A DNA stretch of 64,000 nt from JALZKA01 sp963753385 (lineage in GTDB: Bacteria > Actinomycetota > Thermoleophilia > Solirubrobacterales > 70-9). Each line of letters opens with the position of its first letter. Within the stretch, counting starts at the first letter, position 1. Shown here piece after piece: positions 15,350 through 22,427 of the stretch. The notes under the pieces are model-generated. The model worked only from the letters and a program-made list of their open reading frames with translations, did no database searches and had not been told where the DNA came from. The position numbers were made by a program, and so were the translations under genes. Where the stretch lies: assembly GCA_963753385.1 (NCBI GenBank), contig CAVWCC010000005.1:496001-560000 (forward strand), written 5' to 3'.

Positions 15350-16012
15350 TCAAAGCCGGGAGAGGCGGGCGAGCGAGCCGACAGTCTGGGGCTCGGCGCG
15401 GTCGAGACGGCTCGCGAGGGCGAGGAAGAGCTGGGCGGTGGTGAGCGCGTCGCCCTCGGCGACGTGCGGACGGTGGACCGGGAGGCCGAGCGTTCGGGCG
15501 GCATCCGAGAGCGTCATCTCGCGGTTGCGGTCACGCCCGGCCCCGATCACGTGGCGGGCGAGGAGCGCGGTGTCCAGCACCGGTTCGGCGAGGCGAACCC
15601 CCGCGGAACGCAGCGCCTCCCCGAGAAATCCCCGCTCGACCCAGGCGACGTGGGCGACTATCGTCCGGCCGGCAAGCGCTTCGAGGATCACGCCCATCAC
15701 CTCCGGCAGGGTCGGGGCCTCAGCCAGGTCCATCGGGCGGAGCCCATGGATGCGGATCGTCTCGCCGCTGGGCATCGTCGCCGGCCGCACCGTCGCCGCG
15801 CGGATGCCGCTCACTGTCACGCGTCCGTCCTCGATCGGCACGGAGGCGAAGGAGACGATCTCGTCGTGTCGCGGGTCGAGCCCGGTCAGCTCGAGGTCGA
15901 CGACGGCGTACCGCGCCCGACGCCACGGCGTCTCGGCCGCGGGCGGCTTGGCTGTCCGGTAGGCGTTCGCCGCGGCGGACCGCCGCCTTGGCCTGAGGGG
16001 CGGCAGCCTCAC
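15350..16012 (-). CDS. DnaQ-like 3'-5' exonuclease (DEDDh)
   Basis: This 220-residue protein has the RNase T/DnaQ exonuclease fold. Motif ExoI is AVVDLELTGLDPRHDEIVSF (acid pair D39, E41), the central aspartate lies in VLDTALLARHV, and ExoIII is HVAEGDALTTAQL with the His-x4-Asp of the DEDDh type. Such enzymes remove nucleotides from 3' ends using two metal ions. The GTG start overlaps by 4 bases the stop of a DUF294 remnant; exonuclease genes of this type are often paired with DUF294/CBS nucleotidyltransferase genes, so this is probably the old operon partner. It might also serve the intact DUF294 gene further upstream. Confidence 0.84.
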   Translation of the reverse strand: MRLPPLRPRRRSAAANAYRTAKPPAAETPWRRARYAVVDLELTGLDPRHDEIVSFASVPIEDGRVTVSGIRAATVRPATMPSGETIRIHGLRPMDLAEAPTLPEVMGVILEALAGRTIVAHVAWVERGFLGEALRSAGVRLAEPVLDTALLARHVIGAGRDRNREMTLSDAARTLGLPVHRPHVAEGDALTTAQLFLALASRLDRAEPQTVGSLARLSRL

Positions 16013-16345
16013 GGCGGCGGCAGGGCGAGCTCGCCTTCCAGGGAGCGCTGGACCAGGTTCGCCGCATGGAAGGCCTCGCGCACGTAGCTGCGGGTGACCG
16101 GGTTGAGGTCCTCGGCGTCGATGTAGTCGTCGGGCTCGAGACCCGCCCGCAGCTGCTCGACCTGGTGGTCGGGGCGCATACGGCAGAAGAGCTCGAACGC
16201 CTCCTCGAGCACGCGGGCGTCGCCCCCGTCGAGGACAGCGGCGGTGGAGGCGAAGTCGAGCCGCTCCCGGGTCGAGGTCAGCCGCACGCCTGCCGCCAGG
16301 CTGGCGTAGCGCGCGATGCCGACGATCGGCAACAGCCCGTTACGG
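16009..16345 (-). pseudogene. 3' remnant of a DUF294 nucleotidyltransferase gene
   Basis: About 110 residues, NGLLPIVGIARYASLAAGV through VQRSLEGELALPPP, align with the C-terminal domain of the intact protein at 16370-18241 (GGLLPVVDIARFGALKAGA through VQKSLSSELV) at roughly half identity. Upstream of NGLLPIV the frame stays open to 16569 but is antisense-like and does not resemble the family. So only the DUF294 C-terminal domain is left, without the cNMP, CBS and nucleotidyltransferase domains. It overlaps the exonuclease start by 4 bases as a complete partner gene would. The level of divergence says this is not a recent duplicate of its neighbour. Confidence 0.68.
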
Positions 16346-16369
16346 TGGCAGCAGCGGTGCTGATTGCTC

Positions 16370-18241
16370 CTAGACAAGCTCGCTCGACAGCGACTTCTGC
16401 ACAGCGGCGACCTCGCGGAATGCATCGCGCAGATACCGCCGTGTGAGCTCTGTGAGCTCCTTCGGGTCGACATTGTCATTTGGCTCGTCTCCTCGCTCAA
16501 GCTGCTGAATCTGGTGCTCGAGCCGGAGCGAAGTGAAGAGCTCGTAGGCCTCCTCGAGCGTCCGGGCATGTGCGGGCTCGATCGCGCCGAGCTCGGACGC
16601 CGCCCGCAGCCGCTCGATCGTCGTCGTGACCTTGGCGCCGGCCTTCAGTGCCCCGAAGCGGGCGATATCGACGACGGGAAGCAGTCCGCCGTGCTTGATG
16701 TCGAAGGTCCCGCGGCGCTCGCCGGAGCTCTCGACCACGATGTTGCCCCTGAATCCGGTCGGTAGCTTCAACGCCTGTGCAAGGCGGAGCATCGATGGCA
16801 GCAGCGTGGCGCGATTTGCGGGCTCAAGCAGGATCGCCCGCGGGTCCAGCTCCGCCGGCCCGTAAACCGTGCGGCTGTCCAGCAGGACCGAGCTCGCGAT
16901 CAGGACCTTTTCGTCGCCCGGGTTCTCAAGCCAATGCCCGATCGACCGGCGCCAACTGCCCATCGAGCTGGCAGAGAACTCACCGGACGCCGTCACGCCG
17001 TGTGGATCGAGACGCCAGCCAATGACCCGGATGCAGTCCTCCACGTCGGCGGCGATCCTCCGCATGTAGCCCACAACGCCCTCGGAAGCGGTCACGCCTC
17101 GTGGGTCTGATCCGCTGGAATCCTGCTCGGGCTCGTCCTCCCAGGCCATCCCCGAGTCGACGTCGGAAGAGGGCACCGTCTCTCGTCTGCCGTGGCTTCC
17201 CAGCGCAAGCCAGGCGAACTCCGCCGGCGTCGTGCCCTTGGACTCGATCGCCAGCTCGATCATGCGCCGGATCAGCGCGTCGGCGACGACCGAGATCACG
17301 CGGCCGATCTGCTGGGGAGGGAGCTTCGTGGCATGCAGGGCGACCACCGTGGAGCGCAGCCGCTGCGCCGCCTCACTCAGCTCCTCCTTGTCCCGCGCCC
17401 GCGCGATCTCGCGCCGAAGCGCAAAGGGCGTGCGTGCCTCGGCGGCCACCAGGTCGATGCCGCCGAGCACTCCGAGCAACTCGCCCCTGGGAGAGAGGAC
17501 GCCAACGTGGCGGACGTCGTTGTCGAGCATCGCCAGCATCACGTCGGCGCCGGCAGCGTCCGCACCGACGGTCGTCAGGGGTCCCGACACGACCTCGCCC
17601 ACCGGGGTGTCTACCGACATCCCCTCGGCTATAACCCGGGAGCGCAGGTCGCCGTCCGTGACGATTCCCAGCTGTCCGTTCTCCGCCCGGACGATCATCG
17701 AGTTGACGTTCTCGTCCGACATCAGATGGGCCACCTCGCGAAGGGGGCGATCCGCCGCGCAGGTCACCGGCTCGCGACGTATCAGGGCCGTGGCCGGTTG
17801 CTGTGCCATTTCGGCGCTGGCGACGTCGGCCTCGGCGGCCGCACCCCCCGGCTCGCGACGCCGCAGCAGCGACCGCGTCAGGTACGAAAGGCTCGATCGG
17901 GGCGGCAGCAGCGGGATCACATCGGAAGCCGCCATCGAATAGCAGAGGCTGTCCTCTTGGGCGCGCGCCTCGACCCCGGACGGCAGACCCGACAGCACCG
18001 AGGGGTGGCCAAACAGCTCCCCCTCCCCGAGCACATCGAGGACACGGCTGCCATCGACCAGCTCGATGGCCCCTCGTCGCACCGTCAGCACCCTGCCCTG
18101 AGACCGCTCGCCCCGCTTGAAGATGGTGGCGCCCAGTTCGAAGAACTCCACCTCCACCCGCGCGGCAACCCGCTCCAAGGCCTCCTCGTCCAGTCCGCTG
18201 AACGGGTCGTGGGTTCTCAGGAACTCCGCGATGTCGTGCAT
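16370..18241 (-). CDS. cNMP-binding/CBS/DUF294 nucleotidyltransferase-like protein
   Basis: This 623-residue cytoplasmic regulator has four parts. A cyclic-nucleotide-binding-like domain comes first (1-125: FFELGATIFKRGER, LFGHPSVLSG). Two CBS domains follow (about 155-275: DRPLREVAHLMSDENVNSM, DTPVGEVVSGPLTTVGADA). Next is a DUF294 nucleotidyltransferase-like domain with ALGSHGRRETVPSSDVDSG (about 345-363), giving the G-S-x-G-R and D-x-D motifs, and last the DUF294 C-terminal helical domain. By analogy with GlnD-type enzymes it may transfer nucleotides to a partner protein in response to adenylate binding by CBS; target unknown. The start codon faces a 312-base spacer. It lies upstream of a diverged remnant of its own family and the exonuclease. 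Confidence 0.86.
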   Translation of the reverse strand: MHDIAEFLRTHDPFSGLDEEALERVAARVEVEFFELGATIFKRGERSQGRVLTVRRGAIELVDGSRVLDVLGEGELFGHPSVLSGLPSGVEARAQEDSLCYSMAASDVIPLLPPRSSLSYLTRSLLRRREPGGAAAEADVASAEMAQQPATALIRREPVTCAADRPLREVAHLMSDENVNSMIVRAENGQLGIVTDGDLRSRVIAEGMSVDTPVGEVVSGPLTTVGADAAGADVMLAMLDNDVRHVGVLSPRGELLGVLGGIDLVAAEARTPFALRREIARARDKEELSEAAQRLRSTVVALHATKLPPQQIGRVISVVADALIRRMIELAIESKGTTPAEFAWLALGSHGRRETVPSSDVDSGMAWEDEPEQDSSGSDPRGVTASEGVVGYMRRIAADVEDCIRVIGWRLDPHGVTASGEFSASSMGSWRRSIGHWLENPGDEKVLIASSVLLDSRTVYGPAELDPRAILLEPANRATLLPSMLRLAQALKLPTGFRGNIVVESSGERRGTFDIKHGGLLPVVDIARFGALKAGAKVTTTIERLRAASELGAIEPAHARTLEEAYELFTSLRLEHQIQQLERGDEPNDNVDPKELTELTRRYLRDAFREVAAVQKSLSSELV

Positions 18242-18553
18242 GCGCGCTTATCTCACAATATCGCCGATCGTTTACGCATGGGCGGCTTCGCCTTCTACGC
18301 CGAGCGCGAGGGCGACCGCGTTGGCCGCCGCGCGTCCTCCCCCACGGCTTCGAGGTCGTCGGTGAGGTGCTGGATCGTGAGGCCGGACGCTGGGAGCTCC
18401 GCGCCGAGGTCATGGACGGCCGAGACTCCGTATTCGTGCGAAAGCGAGAGGGCGCGCGAACGGCCGGACGAAGGGTGGCCCACCACGTGCTCGGTTAGCC
18501 TGAGCGTGAGCGGGCCGCCAGCGGCCCGGGATCGCGGACGAGGAGCGTCTCAG
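18242..18553. other. 312-base spacer with a decayed coding fragment
   Basis: No intact gene is present. On the plus strand two stretches look like former coding sequence in different frames: MGGFAFYAEREGD (from 18277) and HGFEVVGEVLDREAGRWELR continuing to VMDGRDSVFVRKREG. Joined by a frameshift they resemble a small RraB-like (ribonuclease regulator) protein, but this is a weak guess. The segment just before 18554 should hold the promoter and a GAGGAG ribosome binding site of the next gene. Confidence 0.35.
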
Positions 18554-19045
18554 ATGACTACGAAGTCAGATTTCACCGACGACGAGTGGACCAGCCTGGT
18601 GCGGTCGCCAATGGTGGCCGGCATGGCGATAACCCTCGCCGATCCGGGCGGTCCGATCGAGGTCATGAAGGAGACCTCCGCCACCCTCAAGTTTGCTCTC
18701 GGGTCCTCGAGCGAGCAGCGCGACGATCTTGTGGGAGAGCTGGCACGCGAAACGCGCGCGCTCGTCGAACAGCGCAAGAACCCCGTCGGCGACTTCAAAC
18801 CCAGGGGCGCAATGGCCGGCAAGGAGATAGTCGATGAGATATCACGCGCCAACGAGATCGTCAGCGCCAAGGCGACCCCTGAGGAGGCGGAGGCCTTCCG
18901 TGCATGGATCCTGGAGTGCGCGCAGCGGGCTGCCGATGCCGCAAAGGAGGGTGGCTTCATGGGGTTCCGCGCCGAGCGCGTAAGCCAAGGGGAGAAGGAC
19001 ATGCTCGCGCAGCTCGGCTCGGCACTGGGCGTGAACGGCACCTGA
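18554..19045 (+). CDS. Conserved hypothetical alpha-helical protein
   Basis: This 163-residue protein is soluble, helical and mildly acidic. It begins MTTKSDFTDDEWTSLVRSPM, continues AGMAITLADPGGPIEVMKET, and ends GEKDMLAQLGSALGVNGT. A middle helix (EIVSAKATPEEAEAFRAWIL) precedes a GGFMGFRAERVSQGE turn. I recall similar proteins with DDEW-x-L and ADPGGP near the N-terminus in actinobacteria, none with a function known to me. The ATG is chosen because GAGGAG lies about nine bases before it; the frame continues far upstream only as antisense to the DUF294 gene. The lone SnoaL gene is convergent, 30 bases away. Confidence 0.68.
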   Translation: MTTKSDFTDDEWTSLVRSPMVAGMAITLADPGGPIEVMKETSATLKFALGSSSEQRDDLVGELARETRALVEQRKNPVGDFKPRGAMAGKEIVDEISRANEIVSAKATPEEAEAFRAWILECAQRAADAAKEGGFMGFRAERVSQGEKDMLAQLGSALGVNGT

Positions 19046-19057
19046 GCGAGGTGAGTT

Positions 19058-19075
19058 CCGCTTTCGTGCGAAGCG
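19058..19075. repeat. CGCTT/AAGCG hairpin after the lone SnoaL gene
   Basis: CCGCTTTCGTGCGAAGCG forms a tight hairpin (CGCTTTCG/CGAAGCG). On the minus strand it follows the stop of the lone SnoaL gene directly, the same place as at 11991-12010. It could also end transcription from the convergent gene on the plus strand. Confidence 0.55.
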
Positions 19076-19474
19076 CTACCCCGACAGCCCGGCGGCTGCG
19101 AGAGCTTCGTCCCATGCGGCGAAGTACTCCATTCGGACGATCCTTCCGTCGCGGAAGGTCGCGACCTGGTGGTAGAGCTCCTCGTTGATCTCCACTCCGC
19201 TTCCCCTGCCGCGCCCGTGGTGGCGAAGGCGGGTCGCCACACGGTCGCCCGCGTCGATGAACTCCTGCGGCTCCAGCCTCAGCTCCTCCATCGCCTCGTC
19301 GATCTCCGCGAAGAAGCGTATGGCCGCGCCCGGGCCTCGGCCGGAGTCCGACCGCTGGCGCGCGGGCATCACCCATTCGATCTCGGGATCGAAGTCCTCA
19401 ACGGCGGCGTCGAAGTCACGACGGTTGTAGGCGGCGATAAACGCCCGGGCCTTGTCGACGTTCTCCTGCGACAT
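19076..19474 (-). CDS. SnoaL-like protein (lone copy)
   Basis: This 132-residue SnoaL-fold protein starts MSQENVDKARAFIAAYNRRD and ends DEALAAAGLSG. It belongs to the same family as the five-gene array at 12-14 kb, with the pocket strand DFDPEIEWVMPARQRSDSGR and the C-terminal HQVATFRDGRIVRMEYF. The terminal Glu of the family has become Gly, which changes the GGAG found at array ends into GGGG; no gene follows here to use it. The leader resembles that of array gene 1 (GATACTGCGCG just before the ATG). The gene is bounded by CGCTT/AAGCG hairpins on both sides. Ligand and role are unknown. Confidence 0.8.
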   Translation of the reverse strand: MSQENVDKARAFIAAYNRRDFDAAVEDFDPEIEWVMPARQRSDSGRGPGAAIRFFAEIDEAMEELRLEPQEFIDAGDRVATRLRHHGRGRGSGVEINEELYHQVATFRDGRIVRMEYFAAWDEALAAAGLSG

Positions 19475-19510
19475 CGCACGCGCAGTATCCCGCGAACTAG
19501 TTTGGACTAC

Positions 19511-19528
19511 TGCTTTCCACCAAAGCGG
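19511..19528. repeat. CGCTT-type hairpin upstream of the lone SnoaL gene
   Basis: TGCTTTCCACCAAAGCGG corresponds to the left-type element CGCTTTCCATGCAGAGCGG at 11813 and 14022. It lies 37 bases before the SnoaL start codon, as the copy at 14022 lies 28 bases before array gene 1. Confidence 0.45.
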
Positions 19529-19544
19529 CATAGCGCCGGAACGA

Positions 19545-19570
19545 CGACGGGGCCCCGGAGGGCCCCGTCG
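19545..19570. terminator. GC-rich hairpin terminator candidate
   Basis: CGACGGGGCCC (19545-19555) pairs perfectly with GGGCCCCGTCG (19560-19570) around a 4-base loop. It lies 53 bases past the stop of the secreted protein gene (19624-20208). There is no clear U-tract, so termination may be weak or Rho-assisted. Confidence 0.6.
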
Positions 19571-19623
19571 CGGTACGGCTGCGGAGGTCGGTTGGAACGG
19601 CCTCCCTGGTTGATTGCCGTCCC

Positions 19624-20208
19624 TTACTCGTAGACCGCCTCCAGCAGCAGCCAGCAGCCGTCCGTGGCATCAGCCGTCTGGAACGGGCCGCCGACGCTCA
19701 GCGGGGGCGAGAACAAGAGGATGTTCGGGCCGCCCGAGCTGCAGCGCAGCATCGAGGTCTTGCGCGAGAGGATCCCGAGGTGGTCGCCCTTCTTGACCGG
19801 GACGTCAACGTTGAACGTCTCGATCTCGTAGGGCTCGAGCCCGTCGGGCTGACCGTCGGCCTGGAGCTTCGGCCCCGTGTACTTGACCTTGGCCTGCTCG
19901 GTGTTGGCCTTGGCGCGGGCGATCTGGAGGCGGAACTTGTGCGCCTCGCCGGCGATGATCCGGATCTTGTCGATCGTCCCGTTCTTCGGCGCCTTGTGAC
20001 CGCCGTTCGGGCGGCCGTAGGCCTCCATCGAGACACGGGTGCAGGGCGCCTGGATGCCCTCGCAGTCGTGGTTCTGGCCCGCGTTCGACGGCTGCACCTG
20101 CGCGGTGAGCTTGGCGCCGAACTTGGTCGCGGCGTCGGCCTCGGCGGCTGGCGCAACGGCCAGCACGGCAATCGCCGCGGCCATCAGAGTGGGAACTGCC
20201 TTGATCAT
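19624..20208 (-). CDS. Secreted protein of unknown function
   Basis: This 194-residue protein has a classical signal peptide (MIKAVPTLMAAAIAVLAVAP, then AAEADA), probably cut near residue 25. The mature part is beta-rich with two close cysteines (HDCEGIQAPCTRVS) and two later ones (LRCSSGG, DGCWLLL), which could form disulfides outside the cell. The segment APKNGTIDKIRIIAGEAHKF is typical of a recurrent actinobacterial secreted family that I know only by pattern, not by role. AAAGGAGACC precedes the ATG. A perfect hairpin downstream may end the transcript. Confidence 0.75.
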   Translation of the reverse strand: MIKAVPTLMAAAIAVLAVAPAAEADAATKFGAKLTAQVQPSNAGQNHDCEGIQAPCTRVSMEAYGRPNGGHKAPKNGTIDKIRIIAGEAHKFRLQIARAKANTEQAKVKYTGPKLQADGQPDGLEPYEIETFNVDVPVKKGDHLGILSRKTSMLRCSSGGPNILLFSPPLSVGGPFQTADATDGCWLLLEAVYE

Positions 20209-20347
20209 CGGGGTCTCCTTTCGGTTTGGTGTCGAATGCCCGATGGATCAACCTTCGGCGAGGACGAGCGCGACGGCCAGAGGCCCCAGGGCGTGACTTG
20301 GGCCGCCCCGGGTATGGGCCGTCTCACCCCTTGGTGGGGGAGGGCGC

Positions 20348-21031
20348 CTAGAGGTCGCGCTCGGTGATCAGGCCGGTCTGGAGCGCGCGCTCGACCAGCG
20401 CGACGCGCTTCTGGTTCTGCGGGAGGGACTCGACTCCGAACTTCTCGAACAGCGCCCGCAGGTGGGTCTTCACGGCGTCGACCGAGAGTGTCAGCTCGTC
20501 GGCGATCTGCTGGTTCGTCGCCGGGGTCGCGAATGCTGCGCCCTCCTTGAATGGCCGGCAGAGCGCGACCAGGACCCGTTTCTGTCCCGGGGAGACGCCC
20601 GCGGCGGTCAGGGCGTCGCCCGAGAGGGCGGTGGACTCGGCGCCGGCGCTGGCCGGGTTGCGGAACAGGATCAGGGTCTGGCCCACCCGGATCGTGTCGC
20701 CGTCGCGCAGATGCCGGCGGCCGCCGATCCGCTCGCCGTTCACGAACGACCCGTTCGTCGAGAGGCCCTCGTCCACGAGGGTGCACTCGTCGCGCACCAC
20801 CTCGACCTGCGCGTGCAGCGACGACACCTCGGAATCCCACTCGAGATGCACGTCGGCCGAGGGGCTGCGCCCGATCCACAGCTGTGTCGCGTCGGCCGCG
20901 ATCGCCACGATCGCCTGCTCGCCGGCGTCGTCGCGGTGGACGACGAACGGGCGCCCTAGGCGCTCGGTCTCGATCTGCGCCTTCAGCTCGGCCGCGGTGA
21001 CGGCCTTCGGCCCCTGCGGTGCATCCGCCAT
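20348..21031 (-). CDS. FHA domain protein with a C-terminal helix-turn-helix
   Basis: This 227-residue protein has a forkhead-associated domain (about 40-130) with the phosphothreonine-binding set: LWIGRSPSADVHL, SSLHAQVEV and STNGSFVNGERI. After a linker, residues about 145-215 form a winged or LuxR-like HTH (TNQQIADELTLSVDAVKTHL then RALFEKFGV). The combination suggests a DNA-binding regulator recruited or switched by a Ser/Thr protein kinase, which is common in actinobacteria; no kinase gene is in the window. The C-terminus (RALQTGLITERDL) is short. The family of such FHA-HTH regulators is known, but its targets here are not. Confidence 0.84.
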   Translation of the reverse strand: MADAPQGPKAVTAAELKAQIETERLGRPFVVHRDDAGEQAIVAIAADATQLWIGRSPSADVHLEWDSEVSSLHAQVEVVRDECTLVDEGLSTNGSFVNGERIGGRRHLRDGDTIRVGQTLILFRNPASAGAESTALSGDALTAAGVSPGQKRVLVALCRPFKEGAAFATPATNQQIADELTLSVDAVKTHLRALFEKFGVESLPQNQKRVALVERALQTGLITERDL

Positions 21032-21075
21032 GGGGCGGATCGTAGTCCCGGCCTCGGGCTGCCAGAATTCCGTCG

Positions 21076-21147
21076 GGCGGTTAGCTCAGTTGGGAGAGCA
21101 CTTCGTTTACACCGAAGGGGTCGTCGGTTCGAGCCCGGCACCGCCCA
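21076..21147 (+). tRNA. tRNA-Val (TAC)
   Basis: The plus strand gives acceptor stem GGGCGGT with ACCGCCC, D-arm GCTCAGTTGGGAGAGC, anticodon arm CTTCG-TTTACAC-CGAAG with anticodon TAC at 21109-21111, and T-arm with GGTTCGAGC. The discriminator is A and no CCA is encoded. Only three bases separate its 3' end from the ATG of the next gene. Confidence 0.95.
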
Positions 21148-21150
21148 CTG

Positions 21151-21906
21151 ATGGACCTGGGCATTGAGGGTCGCGTCGCGCTCGTGCTGGGCGCGAGCCG
21201 CGGGATCGGCCGCGGGATCGCCGGCGTGCTCGCCCGCGAGGGCGCGCGCGTCGCGATGGCGAGCCGCTCGCTCGAGCGCCTCGACGAGGCGGCGGCCGCG
21301 ATCGAGGGCGAGACCGCGACGTTCGCTGCCGACACCGGCGATCTGGACCGGCTCGCGGCGCTGCCCGGCGAGGTCGCCGAGCGGTTCGGCGCGCCGGTCG
21401 AGATCCTCGTGGCCAACACGGGCGGGCCGCCGCCCGGTGGCGCTCTGGAGCGATCGACCGAGGAGTGGGAGGTGGCATACCGCTCGCTGGTGCTCGCGCC
21501 GCGGGCGCTGATCGAGGCCGCGCTGCCGGAGATGCGATCGCGTGGCTGGGGCCGGATCGTGAACGTCGGGTCGAGCTCGACGATCGAGGCCATTCCCCAT
21601 CTCGGGCTGTCGAACGCACACCGGCTCGCGGCGATCGGCTACTTCAAGACGCTCGCGCGCGAGGTCGCCGGCGAGGGGATCACGGTCAACACCGTGGCTA
21701 CCGGCAAGATCGCGACCGACCGCCTGGCGCACCTGAGCGGGTCGCTCGAGGCGGCGGAGGAGATGGCGCGCGAGCAGGTGCCGGCGGGTCGGCTCGGGAC
21801 GCCCGAGGAGTACGGGGAGCTGGTCGCGTTCCTGTGCTCGGATCGCGCCGGCTACATCACCGGAACGACGATCCCGATCGACGGCGGGCTGCTGAAGGCG
21901 ATCTAG
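21151..21906 (+). CDS. SDR-family protein with an altered active site
   Basis: This 251-residue short-chain dehydrogenase has the NAD(P) motif GASRGIGRG (14-22), VANTGGPPPGG in place of NNAG and the serine strand VNVGSSST. The active-site YxxxK is missing: alignment by the surrounding helix puts S-N-A-H-R there (in LSNAHRLAAIGYFKTLA), so Tyr is Ser and Lys is Arg. Some divergent SDR groups share the NTGGP motif and such changes; they may bind the cofactor without ordinary ketoreductase chemistry. The ATG is only 3 bases from the end of tRNA-Val, leaving no room for a ribosome binding site outside the tRNA. Confidence 0.84.
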   Translation: MDLGIEGRVALVLGASRGIGRGIAGVLAREGARVAMASRSLERLDEAAAAIEGETATFAADTGDLDRLAALPGEVAERFGAPVEILVANTGGPPPGGALERSTEEWEVAYRSLVLAPRALIEAALPEMRSRGWGRIVNVGSSSTIEAIPHLGLSNAHRLAAIGYFKTLAREVAGEGITVNTVATGKIATDRLAHLSGSLEAAEEMAREQVPAGRLGTPEEYGELVAFLCSDRAGYITGTTIPIDGGLLKAI

Positions 21907-21953
21907 ATCATCCCCTTACCGGGGGGCCAGCCTGCTTTCGCGACTTGCGTCGC

Positions 21954-22427
21954 TCATTCGGTACCGGCGAGGCGGCCGTCGGGGAGGAGCGTCACGTTCG
22001 CGGTCGCCGTGGCGTCGGCCTGGAGCGTCTCGATCTGCTCCAGCGGCACCCGGTCGACCAGCGCGAGGCCGACCCAGCGGCCGTCGTCGAAGACGCGGAC
22101 GCCGAAGTCGGGCTCCGAGTCGACCTGCGGCGACGCGAAGACGACGGCGCAGCGCGCCTCGGCGGTCGGCTGGCCGTCGGTCTGGGCGTCCGCGACCACC
22201 TCGCCCTGCTGATCGACGCGCGTCAAGAGGGTCGCGCTGTAGCCGTGCGCCTCGTAAGCGTGGACGCCGTCGGAGCGGGCGAGCGAGTCGTCGTTCCAGA
22301 TCGCGAGGCAGGGGTCGTCAGCGCCTTCCTCGCCGGAGGATCCCGAGATCACGACCACGACGATCGCCGCTGTGAGGATGGCCGTCGCACCGGCCGCGAA
22401 GGCCAGCCGCCCCCTGCCTTCGGTCAT
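21954..22427 (-). CDS. Membrane-anchored protein of unknown function
   Basis: This 157-residue protein has one N-terminal membrane segment (LAFAAGATAILTAAIVVVVI, about 8-27) followed by an extracytoplasmic domain with two cysteines (DDPCLAIWND, ARCAVVFAS) and a beta-rich end (VTLLPDGRLAGTE). The domain begins GSSGEEGADDPCLAIWNDD. It is not a lipoprotein, as no Cys follows the membrane segment. I do not recognise the family. Its ATG overlaps the lgt stop codon by 4 bases, so the two genes are co-translated and the protein may act at the membrane near prolipoprotein processing, but this is only context. Confidence 0.7.
   Translation of the reverse strand: MTEGRGRLAFAAGATAILTAAIVVVVISGSSGEEGADDPCLAIWNDDSLARSDGVHAYEAHGYSATLLTRVDQQGEVVADAQTDGQPTAEARCAVVFASPQVDSEPDFGVRVFDDGRWVGLALVDRVPLEQIETLQADATATANVTLLPDGRLAGTE

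Noticed and set aside
16346..16569. Upstream part of the open frame holding the DUF294 remnant
   Set aside because: Residues before NGLLPIV are Ser/Arg-rich and antisense-like to the end of the intact DUF294 gene, so the frame is not a full gene.
20270..20345. CACCCCTTGGTGGGGG as a terminator hairpin
   Set aside because: The stem is short and imperfect and it lies just before the end of the FHA gene and upstream of the secreted gene; no support beyond GC content.
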